8,701 nt of DNA from Clostridia bacterium (GTDB lineage Bacteria; Bacillota_A; Clostridia; Christensenellales; UBA1242): contig JAFQOM010000108.1 of assembly GCA_017403205.1 (NCBI GenBank), positions 1 to 8,701 on the forward strand, given 5' to 3'. The position numbers and the translations under genes were made by a program. Below are positions 1 through 6,496 of the stretch, in pieces. Every line of letters starts with the position of its first letter. Within the stretch, counting starts at the first letter, position 1. Below the pieces are notes generated by a model. That model had not been told where the DNA came from and did not search any database. It was given only the letters and a program-made list of their open reading frames with translations.

Positions 1-1
1 A

Positions 2-301
2 ATAATTGATGAAATTTTATTGGCAGAAGAACAATCAGAGCAAATAGTTGCTTCTTCAAAAAAAGATGCAATTAAAATGCTTAGTAAGGCTGAAGAAGAA
101 TCTTTTAAAATAAAAGCCAAAGCAGAAGAAGATTATAAAAACAATTTAAACACTTTGGTTGATGATATTGAAAATAATTGTAAACAGAAGTATCAAGAAA
201 ACATGTCTTGTTATTACAAAGATTGTGAAGATTTAGAAAGGTCTTCTAAAGATAAAATAGAAGAAGCTGTTAAACTGATTGTAGACAATATTGGCAAATA
301 A
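2..301 (+). CDS. ntpG: V/A-type ATPase subunit G/H, peripheral stalk (5' partial)
   Basis: Small coiled-coil subunit that pairs with E to form the peripheral stalks joining the ATPase head to the membrane stator. The frame is open to the left edge: six codons (IIDEIL) precede the first possible in-window start, a TTG at position 20, and continue smoothly into the same helix. I therefore read this as a gene lacking its first few codons, not a TTG-initiated gene. About 99 residues are visible, and the family is usually around 100 to 110. The protein is almost entirely Lys/Glu/Asp/Ala with spaced hydrophobics, as expected for a long helix, and has no catalytic motif. The call rests on this composition and on its place just before subunit I, as in the E. 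hirae operon. Names conflict: this subunit is NtpF in E. hirae, and ntpG or atpH in other schemes. Confidence 0.8.
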   Translation: MIDEILLAEEQSEQIVASSKKDAIKMLSKAEEESFKIKAKAEEDYKNNLNTLVDDIENNCKQKYQENMSCYYKDCEDLERSSKDKIEEAVKLIVDNIGK

Positions 302-323
302 ATATTGCTAGTATAAAAATTTT

Positions 324-331
324 AAAAGGGG
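324..331 (+). promoter_or_regulatory. Distant Shine-Dalgarno-like site for subunit I
   Basis: AAAAGGGG is the only purine-rich ribosome-binding match upstream of the subunit I start. It lies 18 bases before the ATG at 350, much farther than the 7 to 11 bases seen for the other genes here. An in-frame TAA at 341-343 rules out a start closer to the site. The spacing suggests weak initiation, or coupling to translation of the preceding gene. Confidence 0.45.
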
Positions 332-349
332 CTTGATTGTTAAAATAAT

Positions 350-2269
350 ATGGCTATAGTTGAAATGTCAAAAATAAAACTATATGGGGCAAGTTCTGAC
401 AAGCAAAAAGTGTTAGATGCAATTTTTGAGTCAAGGCTTGTAAAGTTAAAAGAAGTTGATGAAATAGAAAACACAACTTGTTTTTTTGACGAAAAATTTT
501 CTAGCGAACTTGATGCCAAAATTTCTAAAATAGATAGAGCCTTAAAACTTTTAGAGGATAGATTGCCACCTGACAAATCTCAACCAAAATTATATGACAT
601 GAAAATTAAAGAGTTTAACAATTTTAAAAGTAATTTAGCAAGTGTTGAAGATACATTAAATCAAATAGATCAAATCATTTTGGCTGAAACTGAAACAAAA
701 AAACAAATACAGAACTTTCAAAACAAAATTAAACAGCTTGTGCCTTATAAAGATGTGTCTGAAAGTTTTGCAGATTTAAAAAACACAAAAAATGTTAGTG
801 TTATTTTGGGAACAATTCAAACACAAAATTTAAAGGCTTTTGATTTGTTTTTACAAGACTGCAAATATACAACATATGAGGTTGTTGGGGTAGAAGGCAA
901 CATAATAAAGGTTTATTCTCACTTTTTAGAAAGTTTAAATGTTGTAAAAAAATTAAATGAGCTTGGTTTTAATAAGGCCAATTTTGATATTAATACAACT
1001 GCCAAAAAAGCTATTAGCGAGTATGAATCCCAAATTGTTAAACTTGAAAAACAGCAACAACAAAATTCAAAGTTATTTGAAACATTTAGTAAAGATGTAA
1101 AAAACTTAAAAATTGCTTACGATTATTTAAGTTTTTGTCAAGAAAGACAACAAGCGGAGGGCTTGTTTAGGCAAACACAACAAGCTTTTGTTTTAGAAGG
1201 ATATTTAGCTAAATCTGATGAGGCAAAGTTAGAAAAGTTTTTAAATGAAAAAGAGTTAAGTATCTCTTTTGAATTTGCAAAATTGAGTAAAAATGAAGTG
1301 CCTCCAACACTTGTAAAAAATAACAGAGTAGTAAGGCAGTTTGAGTTTGTTACAAATATGTATTCTGCACCAAAATATGGTGAGATAGATCCAAATGGAA
1401 TTTTATCTATTTTCTTTTCAATATTTTTTGGTTTTATTATGGCGGATATAGGCTATGGCTTGTTACTAGCTGTATTTGGTTTAGTTTTAGCCTTAAAACA
1501 AAAACAAAAAACAGGCACTAAGCAGCTATGGTATGTTATTGCAATTGGTGGAATATTTAGCATTGTGTTTGGTATAGGTTTTGGTTCGTTTTTTGGCTTG
1601 AGTCATGAAAATTTATATTTAATACCTCAGGCAATTATACCAAATCCAGTTGAAAATGTTATGACGCTTCTAATAGCGTGTTTGGCTGCCGGTGTAGTAC
1701 AAATAATGGTTTCGTTTATACTGCAAGGCATACTTTTAATTAAGCGTAAAAAGTTTTTACAAGCAATTTGTTTTGCTTTTAGTTGGGACTTTTTCTTTGT
1801 AGGGCTTATTATGTTTGTTCTTGACTTTGTTGGTATTACTCAAGGATTAACTTTAATCGGTTTAATTATTGCTATATCAAGCGTTGCAATTTGTTTGCTT
1901 GGTCAAATTATAGTAAACAAAGGCTTTGAAAAATTTACAAAAAGTTTTGGTGCTTTATACGGTATTATTAATATGTTTTCTGATATTTTAAGCTATGCAA
2001 GACTTTTTGGTTTAATGTTAAGTGGTGCAATTATAGGTTCTATTGTTAATCAGCTTGCATCTAGTTTCTTGCTAAGTCCTATAACACTTATAATTGGTGT
2101 TATAATTTTAGCAATTGGTCATTCCTTCAACCTAGCAATGGGGGCGCTTGGCGCGTATATCCACGTTGCAAGGCTTCAATATATTGAGTTTTTCTCAAGA
2201 TTTTATGAAGGCGAAGGAGAGTTGTTTGTTCCGTTTGGTTCAAACTTTTCATATGTTAATCTCATCTAA
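350..2269 (+). CDS. ntpI: V/A-type ATPase subunit I (membrane stator, a-subunit homologue)
   Basis: Membrane stator that provides the ion half-channels against the K ring; 639 residues, normal for the family. Residues 1 to about 340 are a soluble arm of helices, with coiled-coil stretches near 50-130 and 215-260, that contacts the peripheral stalks. From about 350 there are some seven or eight membrane helices. Family landmarks are visible: VPPT at 317-320, the EIDPN segment at 345-349, FFGFIMADIGYG at 359-370, LSYARLFGL at 547-555, and HVARLQYIEFFSRFY at 605-619. By alignment with yeast Vph1, Arg551 in the SYAR motif is the expected essential arginine of the ion path (Vph1 R735), and Arg608 is the second conserved arginine. 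The ATG at 350 gives the family-typical N-terminus (MAIVEMSKIKL), and an upstream in-frame TAA at 341 excludes an earlier start. It ends 22 bases before subunit K. Confidence 0.96.
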   Translation: MAIVEMSKIKLYGASSDKQKVLDAIFESRLVKLKEVDEIENTTCFFDEKFSSELDAKISKIDRALKLLEDRLPPDKSQPKLYDMKIKEFNNFKSNLASVEDTLNQIDQIILAETETKKQIQNFQNKIKQLVPYKDVSESFADLKNTKNVSVILGTIQTQNLKAFDLFLQDCKYTTYEVVGVEGNIIKVYSHFLESLNVVKKLNELGFNKANFDINTTAKKAISEYESQIVKLEKQQQQNSKLFETFSKDVKNLKIAYDYLSFCQERQQAEGLFRQTQQAFVLEGYLAKSDEAKLEKFLNEKELSISFEFAKLSKNEVPPTLVKNNRVVRQFEFVTNMYSAPKYGEIDPNGILSIFFSIFFGFIMADIGYGLLLAVFGLVLALKQKQKTGTKQLWYVIAIGGIFSIVFGIGFGSFFGLSHENLYLIPQAIIPNPVENVMTLLIACLAAGVVQIMVSFILQGILLIKRKKFLQAICFAFSWDFFFVGLIMFVLDFVGITQGLTLIGLIIAISSVAICLLGQIIVNKGFEKFTKSFGALYGIINMFSDILSYARLFGLMLSGAIIGSIVNQLASSFLLSPITLIIGVIILAIGHSFNLAMGALGAYIHVARLQYIEFFSRFYEGEGELFVPFGSNFSYVNLI

Positions 2270-2274
2270 AATAT

Positions 2275-2281
2275 AAGGAGG
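2275..2281 (+). promoter_or_regulatory. Strong ribosome-binding site of subunit K
   Basis: AAGGAGG, a near-consensus Shine-Dalgarno site, ends 10 bases before the ATG at 2292. It lies wholly in the 22-base gap after the subunit I stop. It fits a subunit needed in many copies per enzyme, and contrasts with the poor site of the preceding gene. Confidence 0.75.
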
Positions 2282-2291
2282 ATAAATTATT

Positions 2292-2735
2292 ATGGATTGG
2301 GGATATGTTATTGGTTTGTTAGGTGTTGGTCTATGTGTTTTAATGTGCGGCATAGGCTCTGCAATTGGCCTTAAAAAAACAGGTCAAGCTGCTGCAGGTA
2401 TTTTGTCAGAAGACCCTAAAAAGTTTTCTAAAGCTTTGGTTTTGGTTGTATTGCCAGCTACACAAGGTATTTATGGTTTTGTTTTTGGCATTATCGCTAT
2501 GAGCAGTGTTCAAGTTGGCATGGCGGTTGAAGCTGGTTTTCAAGTGTTATTAGCAGCTTTACCACTAGCAGTTATTGGTCTTGCTTCAGCTATGCATCAA
2601 GGCGCAACAGCAGCAAGCTGTATACATGCAGTTGCTAAAAAAGAAAGTTTGTCAGGAAAACTTATTTTATTTCCAGCTATGGTAGAAACTTATGCTATTT
2701 TAGCACTTGTTATTTCACTTCTTTTAATTGCTTAA
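2292..2735 (+). CDS. ntpK: V/A-type ATPase subunit K (rotor-ring proteolipid, predicted Na+ binding)
   Basis: Membrane ring subunit that carries ions during rotation; 147 residues against 156 in E. hirae NtpK. Four membrane helices (about 4-28, 46-71, 80-103 and 123-147) form two related hairpins, as in V-type proteolipids. Only the second hairpin has the ion-binding carboxylate, Glu132 in AMVETYAIL; the matching place in the first hairpin is Gly59. One ion site per four-helix subunit is therefore expected. The known NtpK sodium ligands Leu61, Thr64, Gln65, Gln110 and Glu139, plus the supporting Tyr68, correspond to Leu54, Thr57, Gln58, Gln103, Glu132 and Tyr61, all at the same offset of 7. 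Glycines typical of packed ring helices are frequent. The gene has a strong ribosome-binding site and is followed by a gap with small inverted repeats. Sodium specificity is inferred from these residues, not shown. Confidence 0.96.
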   Translation: MDWGYVIGLLGVGLCVLMCGIGSAIGLKKTGQAAAGILSEDPKKFSKALVLVVLPATQGIYGFVFGIIAMSSVQVGMAVEAGFQVLLAALPLAVIGLASAMHQGATAASCIHAVAKKESLSGKLILFPAMVETYAILALVISLLLIA

Positions 2736-2750
2736 TTCAGGTGAAAATAA
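2710..2750 (+). repeat. Inverted repeat over the end of subunit K
   Basis: TTTCAC at 2713-2718 pairs with GTGAAA at 2741-2746. Three further A-T pairs follow (2710-2712 with 2748-2750) if A2747 is bulged. The 22-base loop contains the last K codons and the K stop codon. It could act as a 3' stem-loop protecting an upstream message, but the stem is mostly A-T and no T-run follows, so I do not call it a terminator. Confidence 0.35.
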
Positions 2751-2769
2751 AGTATTAAACAGGTTTTTG

Positions 2770-2810
2770 TTTTAGCTTTTTATAACTAAAATCTTTTTGT
2801 GTGTAAAAAG
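2770..2810 (+). repeat. Two overlapping-use inverted repeats in the K-E gap
   Basis: TTTTAG at 2770-2775 pairs with CTAAAA at 2786-2791 across a 10-base loop, and five T's follow at 2794-2798. Those T's are also part of the left arm of a second repeat: CTTTTT at 2793-2798 pairs with AAAAAG at 2805-2810 across the loop GTGTGT. The layout resembles a weak attenuator with alternative folds, but both stems are only 6 pairs and nearly all A-T. Chance is a real alternative in AT-rich DNA. Confidence 0.3.
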
Positions 2811-2845
2811 TTAAACATCAACAAATATTATAGGAGAATTTTTAA

Positions 2846-3418
2846 ATGGCTGTGCAATCTCAAATGATTACAACAAAAATTTTGCAAGACGCCTATGATA
2901 AGGGTGAAGAAATTAAAAACTCTTATTCTTTAAAAGCGCAACAAATTTTGTTAGAGGCTAAAAATTTTGAGCAACAAAAACAAAAAGAACTTAAGCAAAC
3001 AGTAAAGTTAATGCAATTAGAATTAGAAGATAGATATTCTACTCTTGCAAAAATAGAAGGAAACAAAATAGTATTAAAAACAAAACAAAAACTATTGCAA
3101 AGCGTTAAAAATCAAGCGCTTAACTTTATTCTTGCCTGGGATAAACAAAAAATCCTTGATTTTGTTGATAAACTTATAAAACTTAATGCAGAGGCTTCTG
3201 ACAAAGTTGTTTTCAACCTAAAAGACATTTCAGTTGAAGATATTCAATCGCTAAACTCTGTTTCAGGCCTTGACCTAAAATGTCAAAAAGACAACTCAAT
3301 TGACTATGGTGTAGTGTTAATTGGTAATACATGTGATAAAAATTTGTTATTTTGTTCTTTGATTGAAAATGAATATATGAAACATGAAAACGATATTTGC
3401 AAAATATTATTTAACTAA
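2846..3418 (+). CDS. ntpE: V/A-type ATPase subunit E (peripheral stalk)
   Basis: Partner of G/H in the peripheral stalks, holding the A/B head against rotation; 190 residues, within the usual range of about 190 to 200. The N-terminal half (about 5-90) is a Lys/Glu/Gln-rich helix with regular hydrophobic spacing. The C-terminal half (about 95-190) is a mixed globular domain that ends in the family-like CKILF. The centre of that domain (DYGVVLIG, 153-160) looks diverged from the usual Gly-Gly-containing strand of the family, and three cysteines fall in it or after it. The ATG at 2846 has AGGAGA at 2832-2837, eight bases upstream. It follows K after 110 bases, the largest gap in the operon, and precedes C after 29. 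Sequence similarity alone would be modest; position in the operon makes the call firm. Confidence 0.92.
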   Translation: MAVQSQMITTKILQDAYDKGEEIKNSYSLKAQQILLEAKNFEQQKQKELKQTVKLMQLELEDRYSTLAKIEGNKIVLKTKQKLLQSVKNQALNFILAWDKQKILDFVDKLIKLNAEASDKVVFNLKDISVEDIQSLNSVSGLDLKCQKDNSIDYGVVLIGNTCDKNLLFCSLIENEYMKHENDICKILFN

Positions 3419-3430
3419 ATTTTTGTATAA

Positions 3431-3458
3431 AAGGAGGAAAATGCTTAATGAAAGATAA
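3431..3458 (+). promoter_or_regulatory. Subunit C ribosome-binding site with an overlapping five-codon frame
   Basis: A consensus AAGGAGG at 3431-3437 lies 10 bases before the subunit C ATG at 3448. Another ATG at 3441, only three bases after the site, opens a five-codon frame (ATG CTT AAT GAA AGA, stop 3456-3458) that runs over the true start in another phase. The spacing favours 3448, and only that frame encodes the protein. The upstream ATG may be a harmless accident or may draw off some ribosomes. Confidence 0.5.
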
Positions 3459-4398
3459 CTTATACTCAAATGGTGTTGCGGCAGCCTGCAGCGTTCATCT
3501 TTTAACAAATGATATTTATAACAGATTAATTGAAGCTAAAAATTTAGAAGAAGCATTAAGCATTTTGTCCGAAACATCTTTTGTTTCTTCAAACAATACA
3601 CAAACAGATCAGTTAAATAAAGACGAAATTGTTTTTCAAGAATTTTTAAAACTTATTCAGTTTATAAAAACTGAAAGCCCAAATAAAAATTTTTTAAAGT
3701 TTTTATTGCTGCCATATGATTATAACAATATTGCTACTTTTATAAAATGTGGTGGCGAGCAAGTTTTTGATGATTTGGTTGAAGTTGAAGGAGAATATAG
3801 CAAAAATTTAATTAAAGAATTTGTTCAATCAAAAACTTATAGCAATTTTAACAATAAGCATATTGCTGCAGCTTTAGAACAAGTTGATGCTATTTCAAAC
3901 AAATCTGGTTGGGAAACTGACTTTATTTTTAAAAATCATCTATACAAAAATTTGTTAGAGTTGCATGGTAGTGACAAGGTTCTAAAAAGTTTGATTGCAA
4001 ATAAAGTGGATTGTGAAAACTTGTCTGTTTGTTTAAGGGCGAAAACTCAATATGAGTTAGAAAGTCAGCTTTTGACAGGTGGAAATTTAAAAAAGCAAAC
4101 AATTGTTATGCTTTTTGAAAAAAAATCTAGTGCATTAAACACAATACAAAATAACCATATAAAAGAGTTGGCTAAAGTTGTTTTAGAAGGCAGCAATTAT
4201 TCTAAATTTGAAGTTATGCGTAATAATTTAGAGTTAAATATATTAAGGGATCATAAGTATGATATAGAAACTCTTGCTCCCTTTGCTTTTTATGTTTATC
4301 AAAAATTTGCAGATGTAAAAAATGTAAGACTTATTTTGTCTTATCAACAAAATAATTTAAAAGACAAAATTAAAAATAAATTATTGGGAGTAATATAA
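3448..4398 (+). CDS. ntpC: V/A-type ATPase subunit C (central-stalk socket)
   Basis: Single-copy, all-helical subunit (d-type in eukaryotic naming) that sits on the K ring and receives the D-F shaft. Its 316 residues compare with about 330 for most relatives. The N-terminus has the family pattern: a short region leading to LLTNDIYNRLIEAKNLEEAL at 18-37 and then LSETSF at 40-45, matching the usual leucine-rich stretch, Leu-Glu-Glu-Ala-Leu and Leu-x-x-Thr. The rest is predicted helix with no nucleotide site or membrane segment. Sequence conservation in this family is low, so position between E and F is part of the evidence. The start at 3448 follows a consensus ribosome-binding site. The stop is three bases before the subunit F start, so F is probably translated by coupling. 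Confidence 0.92.
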   Translation: MKDNLYSNGVAAACSVHLLTNDIYNRLIEAKNLEEALSILSETSFVSSNNTQTDQLNKDEIVFQEFLKLIQFIKTESPNKNFLKFLLLPYDYNNIATFIKCGGEQVFDDLVEVEGEYSKNLIKEFVQSKTYSNFNNKHIAAALEQVDAISNKSGWETDFIFKNHLYKNLLELHGSDKVLKSLIANKVDCENLSVCLRAKTQYELESQLLTGGNLKKQTIVMLFEKKSSALNTIQNNHIKELAKVVLEGSNYSKFEVMRNNLELNILRDHKYDIETLAPFAFYVYQKFADVKNVRLILSYQQNNLKDKIKNKLLGVI

Positions 4399-4401
4399 CG
4401 C

Positions 4402-4728
4402 GTGAAAAATAATTTTGCAGTTGTTGGCAGTGTAGATAGCATTTTGGCGTTTAAAACTGTGGGCTTTGATGTTTATGGTGTAACAAGTGAAGTGGATACT
4501 CGAACAATTTTAAATAAACTGTTAACAGAATATAATGTAATTATGATAACAGATGCTTATGCAAGGTATGTTGAAGATATTATAAAAGATACTCAAACTG
4601 CTGCATATCCAGTTGTGCTTGTAATTCCAAGTGGAGTAGATAGTGATGATTACGCCCTAAAAAAAATAAACGAAAGCGTGGAAAGAGCACTTGGAGTTAA
4701 TATTTTGCTTAATAAGGAGAATAATTAA
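4402..4728 (+). CDS. ntpF: V/A-type ATPase subunit F (central stalk), GTG start
   Basis: Small central-stalk subunit that binds D and influences rotation and ATPase activity; 108 residues, usual length about 100 to 105. Family signatures are the Rossmann-like opening VVGSVDSILAFKTVGFDVYG (7-26), the strand and turn YPVVLVIPS (69-77), and the C-terminal helix VERALGVNIL (93-102). The start is GTG: it gives the expected N-terminus (KNNFAVVG), and GGGAG at 4386-4390, inside the end of subunit C, is 11 bases upstream. No ATG is available at this end of the frame. The stop abuts the ATG of subunit A with no gap. This protein is called NtpG in E. hirae and NtpF or AtpF in other schemes. Confidence 0.94.
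   Translation: MKNNFAVVGSVDSILAFKTVGFDVYGVTSEVDTRTILNKLLTEYNVIMITDAYARYVEDIIKDTQTAAYPVVLVIPSGVDSDDYALKKINESVERALGVNILLNKENN
4714..4721 (+). promoter_or_regulatory. Subunit A ribosome-binding site inside subunit F
   Basis: AAGGAGAA lies within the last codons of subunit F, with the AGGAGA core ending eight bases before the subunit A ATG. Since the F stop (4726-4728) touches that ATG, ribosomes finishing F end exactly at the next start. This points to translational coupling. Confidence 0.7.
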
Positions 4729-6492
4729 ATGGAAGGAACAGTTGTTAAAGTTGCAGGCCCACTTATTGTGGTTGAAAATATGGCAGATGCTAAGATGTTT
4801 GACGTTGTTCGCATTGGCGAACTTGGTTTAATTGGCGAAATTATTGAGATGCGTGGAGACAAAGCATCTGTTCAAGTATATGAAGAAACAGGTGGCCTTG
4901 GACCTGGAGATAAAGTTGTTTCTACAAACGAGCCACTATCAGTAGAACTTGCACCTGGCCTTATAGAAGGTATTTTTGATGGAATTCAAAGACCTCTTGA
5001 CAAAATTAACCAACTTTATGGAGATAATATTAGCAGAGGTATAAAAGTTAATAACCTTGACCATGAAAAACTTTGGAGATTTAATCCTACAGCAAAAGTA
5101 GGCGACAGTGTTGTTTGTGGCGACGAACTTGGCTTTGTTGATGAAACTCTTGCTGTAAAGCATAAAATTATGGTTCCATATGGAATAAAAGGCACTATAG
5201 AAAGCATTGAAGAGGGAGAGTTTAATATAACTCAAACCGTTGCTACTATTAAAACAGAGACAGGCAAAATAGAACAAATTTGTATGCTTCAAAAATGGCC
5301 TGTAAGAAAGGGTCGTCCATACAAACAAAAACTTTCACCAAATGCACCTATGATAACTGGACAAAGGGTTATAGACACTCTTTTTCCTATTGCTCGTGGT
5401 GGCGTGGCTGCTGTTCCGGGTCCGTTTGGAAGTGGTAAAACTGTTGTTCAACATCAGCTTGCTAAATGGGCAGATGCCGAAATTATTGTTTATATTGGTT
5501 GTGGCGAACGTGGAAATGAAATGACAGACGTTTTAAATGAATTTCCAAACTTATTTGATCCAAAAACAAAGCAACCTTTAATGAAAAGAACAGTTCTTAT
5601 TGCAAACACCTCAGATATGCCTGTTGCAGCTCGTGAAGCATCTATTTATACTGGTATTACAATTGCTGAATATTTTCGTGATATGGGATATAATGTTGCA
5701 ATTATGGCAGACTCCACATCTCGTTGGGCAGAGGCTTTAAGAGAAATGAGTGGCCGTTTAGAAGAAATGCCTGGTGAAGAAGGATATCCAGCATATCTTT
5801 CAAGTCGTTTGGCAGAATTTTATGAAAGAGCAGGTATAGTTAACGTATTAGGCTCAAAATTAAAAAAAGGTTCTGTAACAGCAATCGGTGCCGTTTCACC
5901 TCCTGGTGGAGATATGAGTGAACCTGTTAGCCAAGCAACTTTGCGTATTGTTAAAGTTTTTTGGGGTCTTAGTTATAATTTGGCTTATAAAAGACATTTT
6001 CCTGCAATTGATTGGCTTGTAAGTTACTCTTTATATTCAGACAAGCTTAAAACTTGGTTTGATAATAATGTTTCAAATCAATATGCAGTTTTAAAACAAT
6101 TTGTTTCTGCAATTTTACAAGAGGAAAATGACTTGTTGGAAATTGTTAGACTTGTTGGTAGTGATTCTTTGTCATATGAAGATAGGCTTACAATGGAAAC
6201 TGCAAAAATGATAAGAGAAGACTTTTTACATCAAAATGCTTTTGATGAAATTGATACTTATACTTCAATTATAAAACAATACAAAATGTTATCTTTAATT
6301 AACCTATATCACAACTTATCTAAAGATGCTTTAAAAATGGGCGTAGGTATTAGAGAAATTTTAAACTTGCCACTTAAAGAAAAAATTTCAAAAGCAAAAT
6401 TTATTAACGAAGATAATCTAAGCGAATTTGATTTGATAGAAAAAGAATTAAAATCAGCATTTAAAAAATTAGCATCAACAGAGGAGGAGTAA
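4729..6492 (+). CDS. ntpA: V/A-type ATPase catalytic subunit A
   Basis: Catalytic subunit that hydrolyses or makes ATP at its interface with B; 587 residues, normal for the family. Residues 1 to about 70 are the beta-barrel domain (GPLIVVENM at 10-18, [13 protein letters not shown] at 52-64). The next landmark is [10 protein letters not shown] at 81-90. About 115-190 is the A-specific insertion absent from B and from F-type beta subunits. The Walker A loop GPFGSGKT is at 231-238, with Lys237 and Thr238 for phosphate and magnesium. The catalytic glutamate is Glu260 in GCGERGNE, with Arg261 next to it. The Walker B region ends at Asp328 in [11 protein letters not shown], and [11 protein letters not shown] at 390-400 follows. 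These agree within one residue with E. hirae NtpA (Lys238, Glu261). All key residues are intact, so an active enzyme is expected. The last three Glu codons form the ribosome-binding site of B. Confidence 0.98.
   Translation: MEGTVVKVAGPLIVVENMADAKMFDVVRIGELGLIGEIIEMRGDKASVQVYEETGGLGPGDKVVSTNEPLSVELAPGLIEGIFDGIQRPLDKINQLYGDNISRGIKVNNLDHEKLWRFNPTAKVGDSVVCGDELGFVDETLAVKHKIMVPYGIKGTIESIEEGEFNITQTVATIKTETGKIEQICMLQKWPVRKGRPYKQKLSPNAPMITGQRVIDTLFPIARGGVAAVPGPFGSGKTVVQHQLAKWADAEIIVYIGCGERGNEMTDVLNEFPNLFDPKTKQPLMKRTVLIANTSDMPVAAREASIYTGITIAEYFRDMGYNVAIMADSTSRWAEALREMSGRLEEMPGEEGYPAYLSSRLAEFYERAGIVNVLGSKLKKGSVTAIGAVSPPGGDMSEPVSQATLRIVKVFWGLSYNLAYKRHFPAIDWLVSYSLYSDKLKTWFDNNVSNQYAVLKQFVSAILQEENDLLEIVRLVGSDSLSYEDRLTMETAKMIREDFLHQNAFDEIDTYTSIIKQYKMLSLINLYHNLSKDALKMGVGIREILNLPLKEKISKAKFINEDNLSEFDLIEKELKSAFKKLASTEEE
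6481..6489 (+). promoter_or_regulatory. Subunit B ribosome-binding site made of the last A codons
   Basis: GAGGAGGAG encodes the final three glutamates of subunit A and is also a strong Shine-Dalgarno site, seven bases before the subunit B ATG at 6497. The A stop lies between them. The arrangement couples A and B, which are needed in equal numbers. Confidence 0.75.
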
Positions 6493-6496
6493 TACA

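Noticed and set aside
340..576. 78-codon minus-strand frame opposite the start of subunit I
   Set aside because: The Ser/Phe-rich product is a typical antisense shadow of Lys/Glu-rich coding DNA, and a real gene with a family-typical start occupies the + strand.
2728..2758. Promoter-like TTGCTT and TATTAA in the K-E gap
   Set aside because: The spacing is 19 bases and the boxes are poor; AT-rich DNA gives such matches easily. I would not claim an internal promoter without transcript start data.
4939..5328. 129-codon open frame on the minus strand inside subunit A, with a shorter one at 5016-5207
   Set aside because: It lies wholly antisense to a highly conserved catalytic gene, its protein is rich in Phe, Tyr, Ser and Asn as expected from reversed AT-rich codons, and I recognise no domain or ribosome-binding site.
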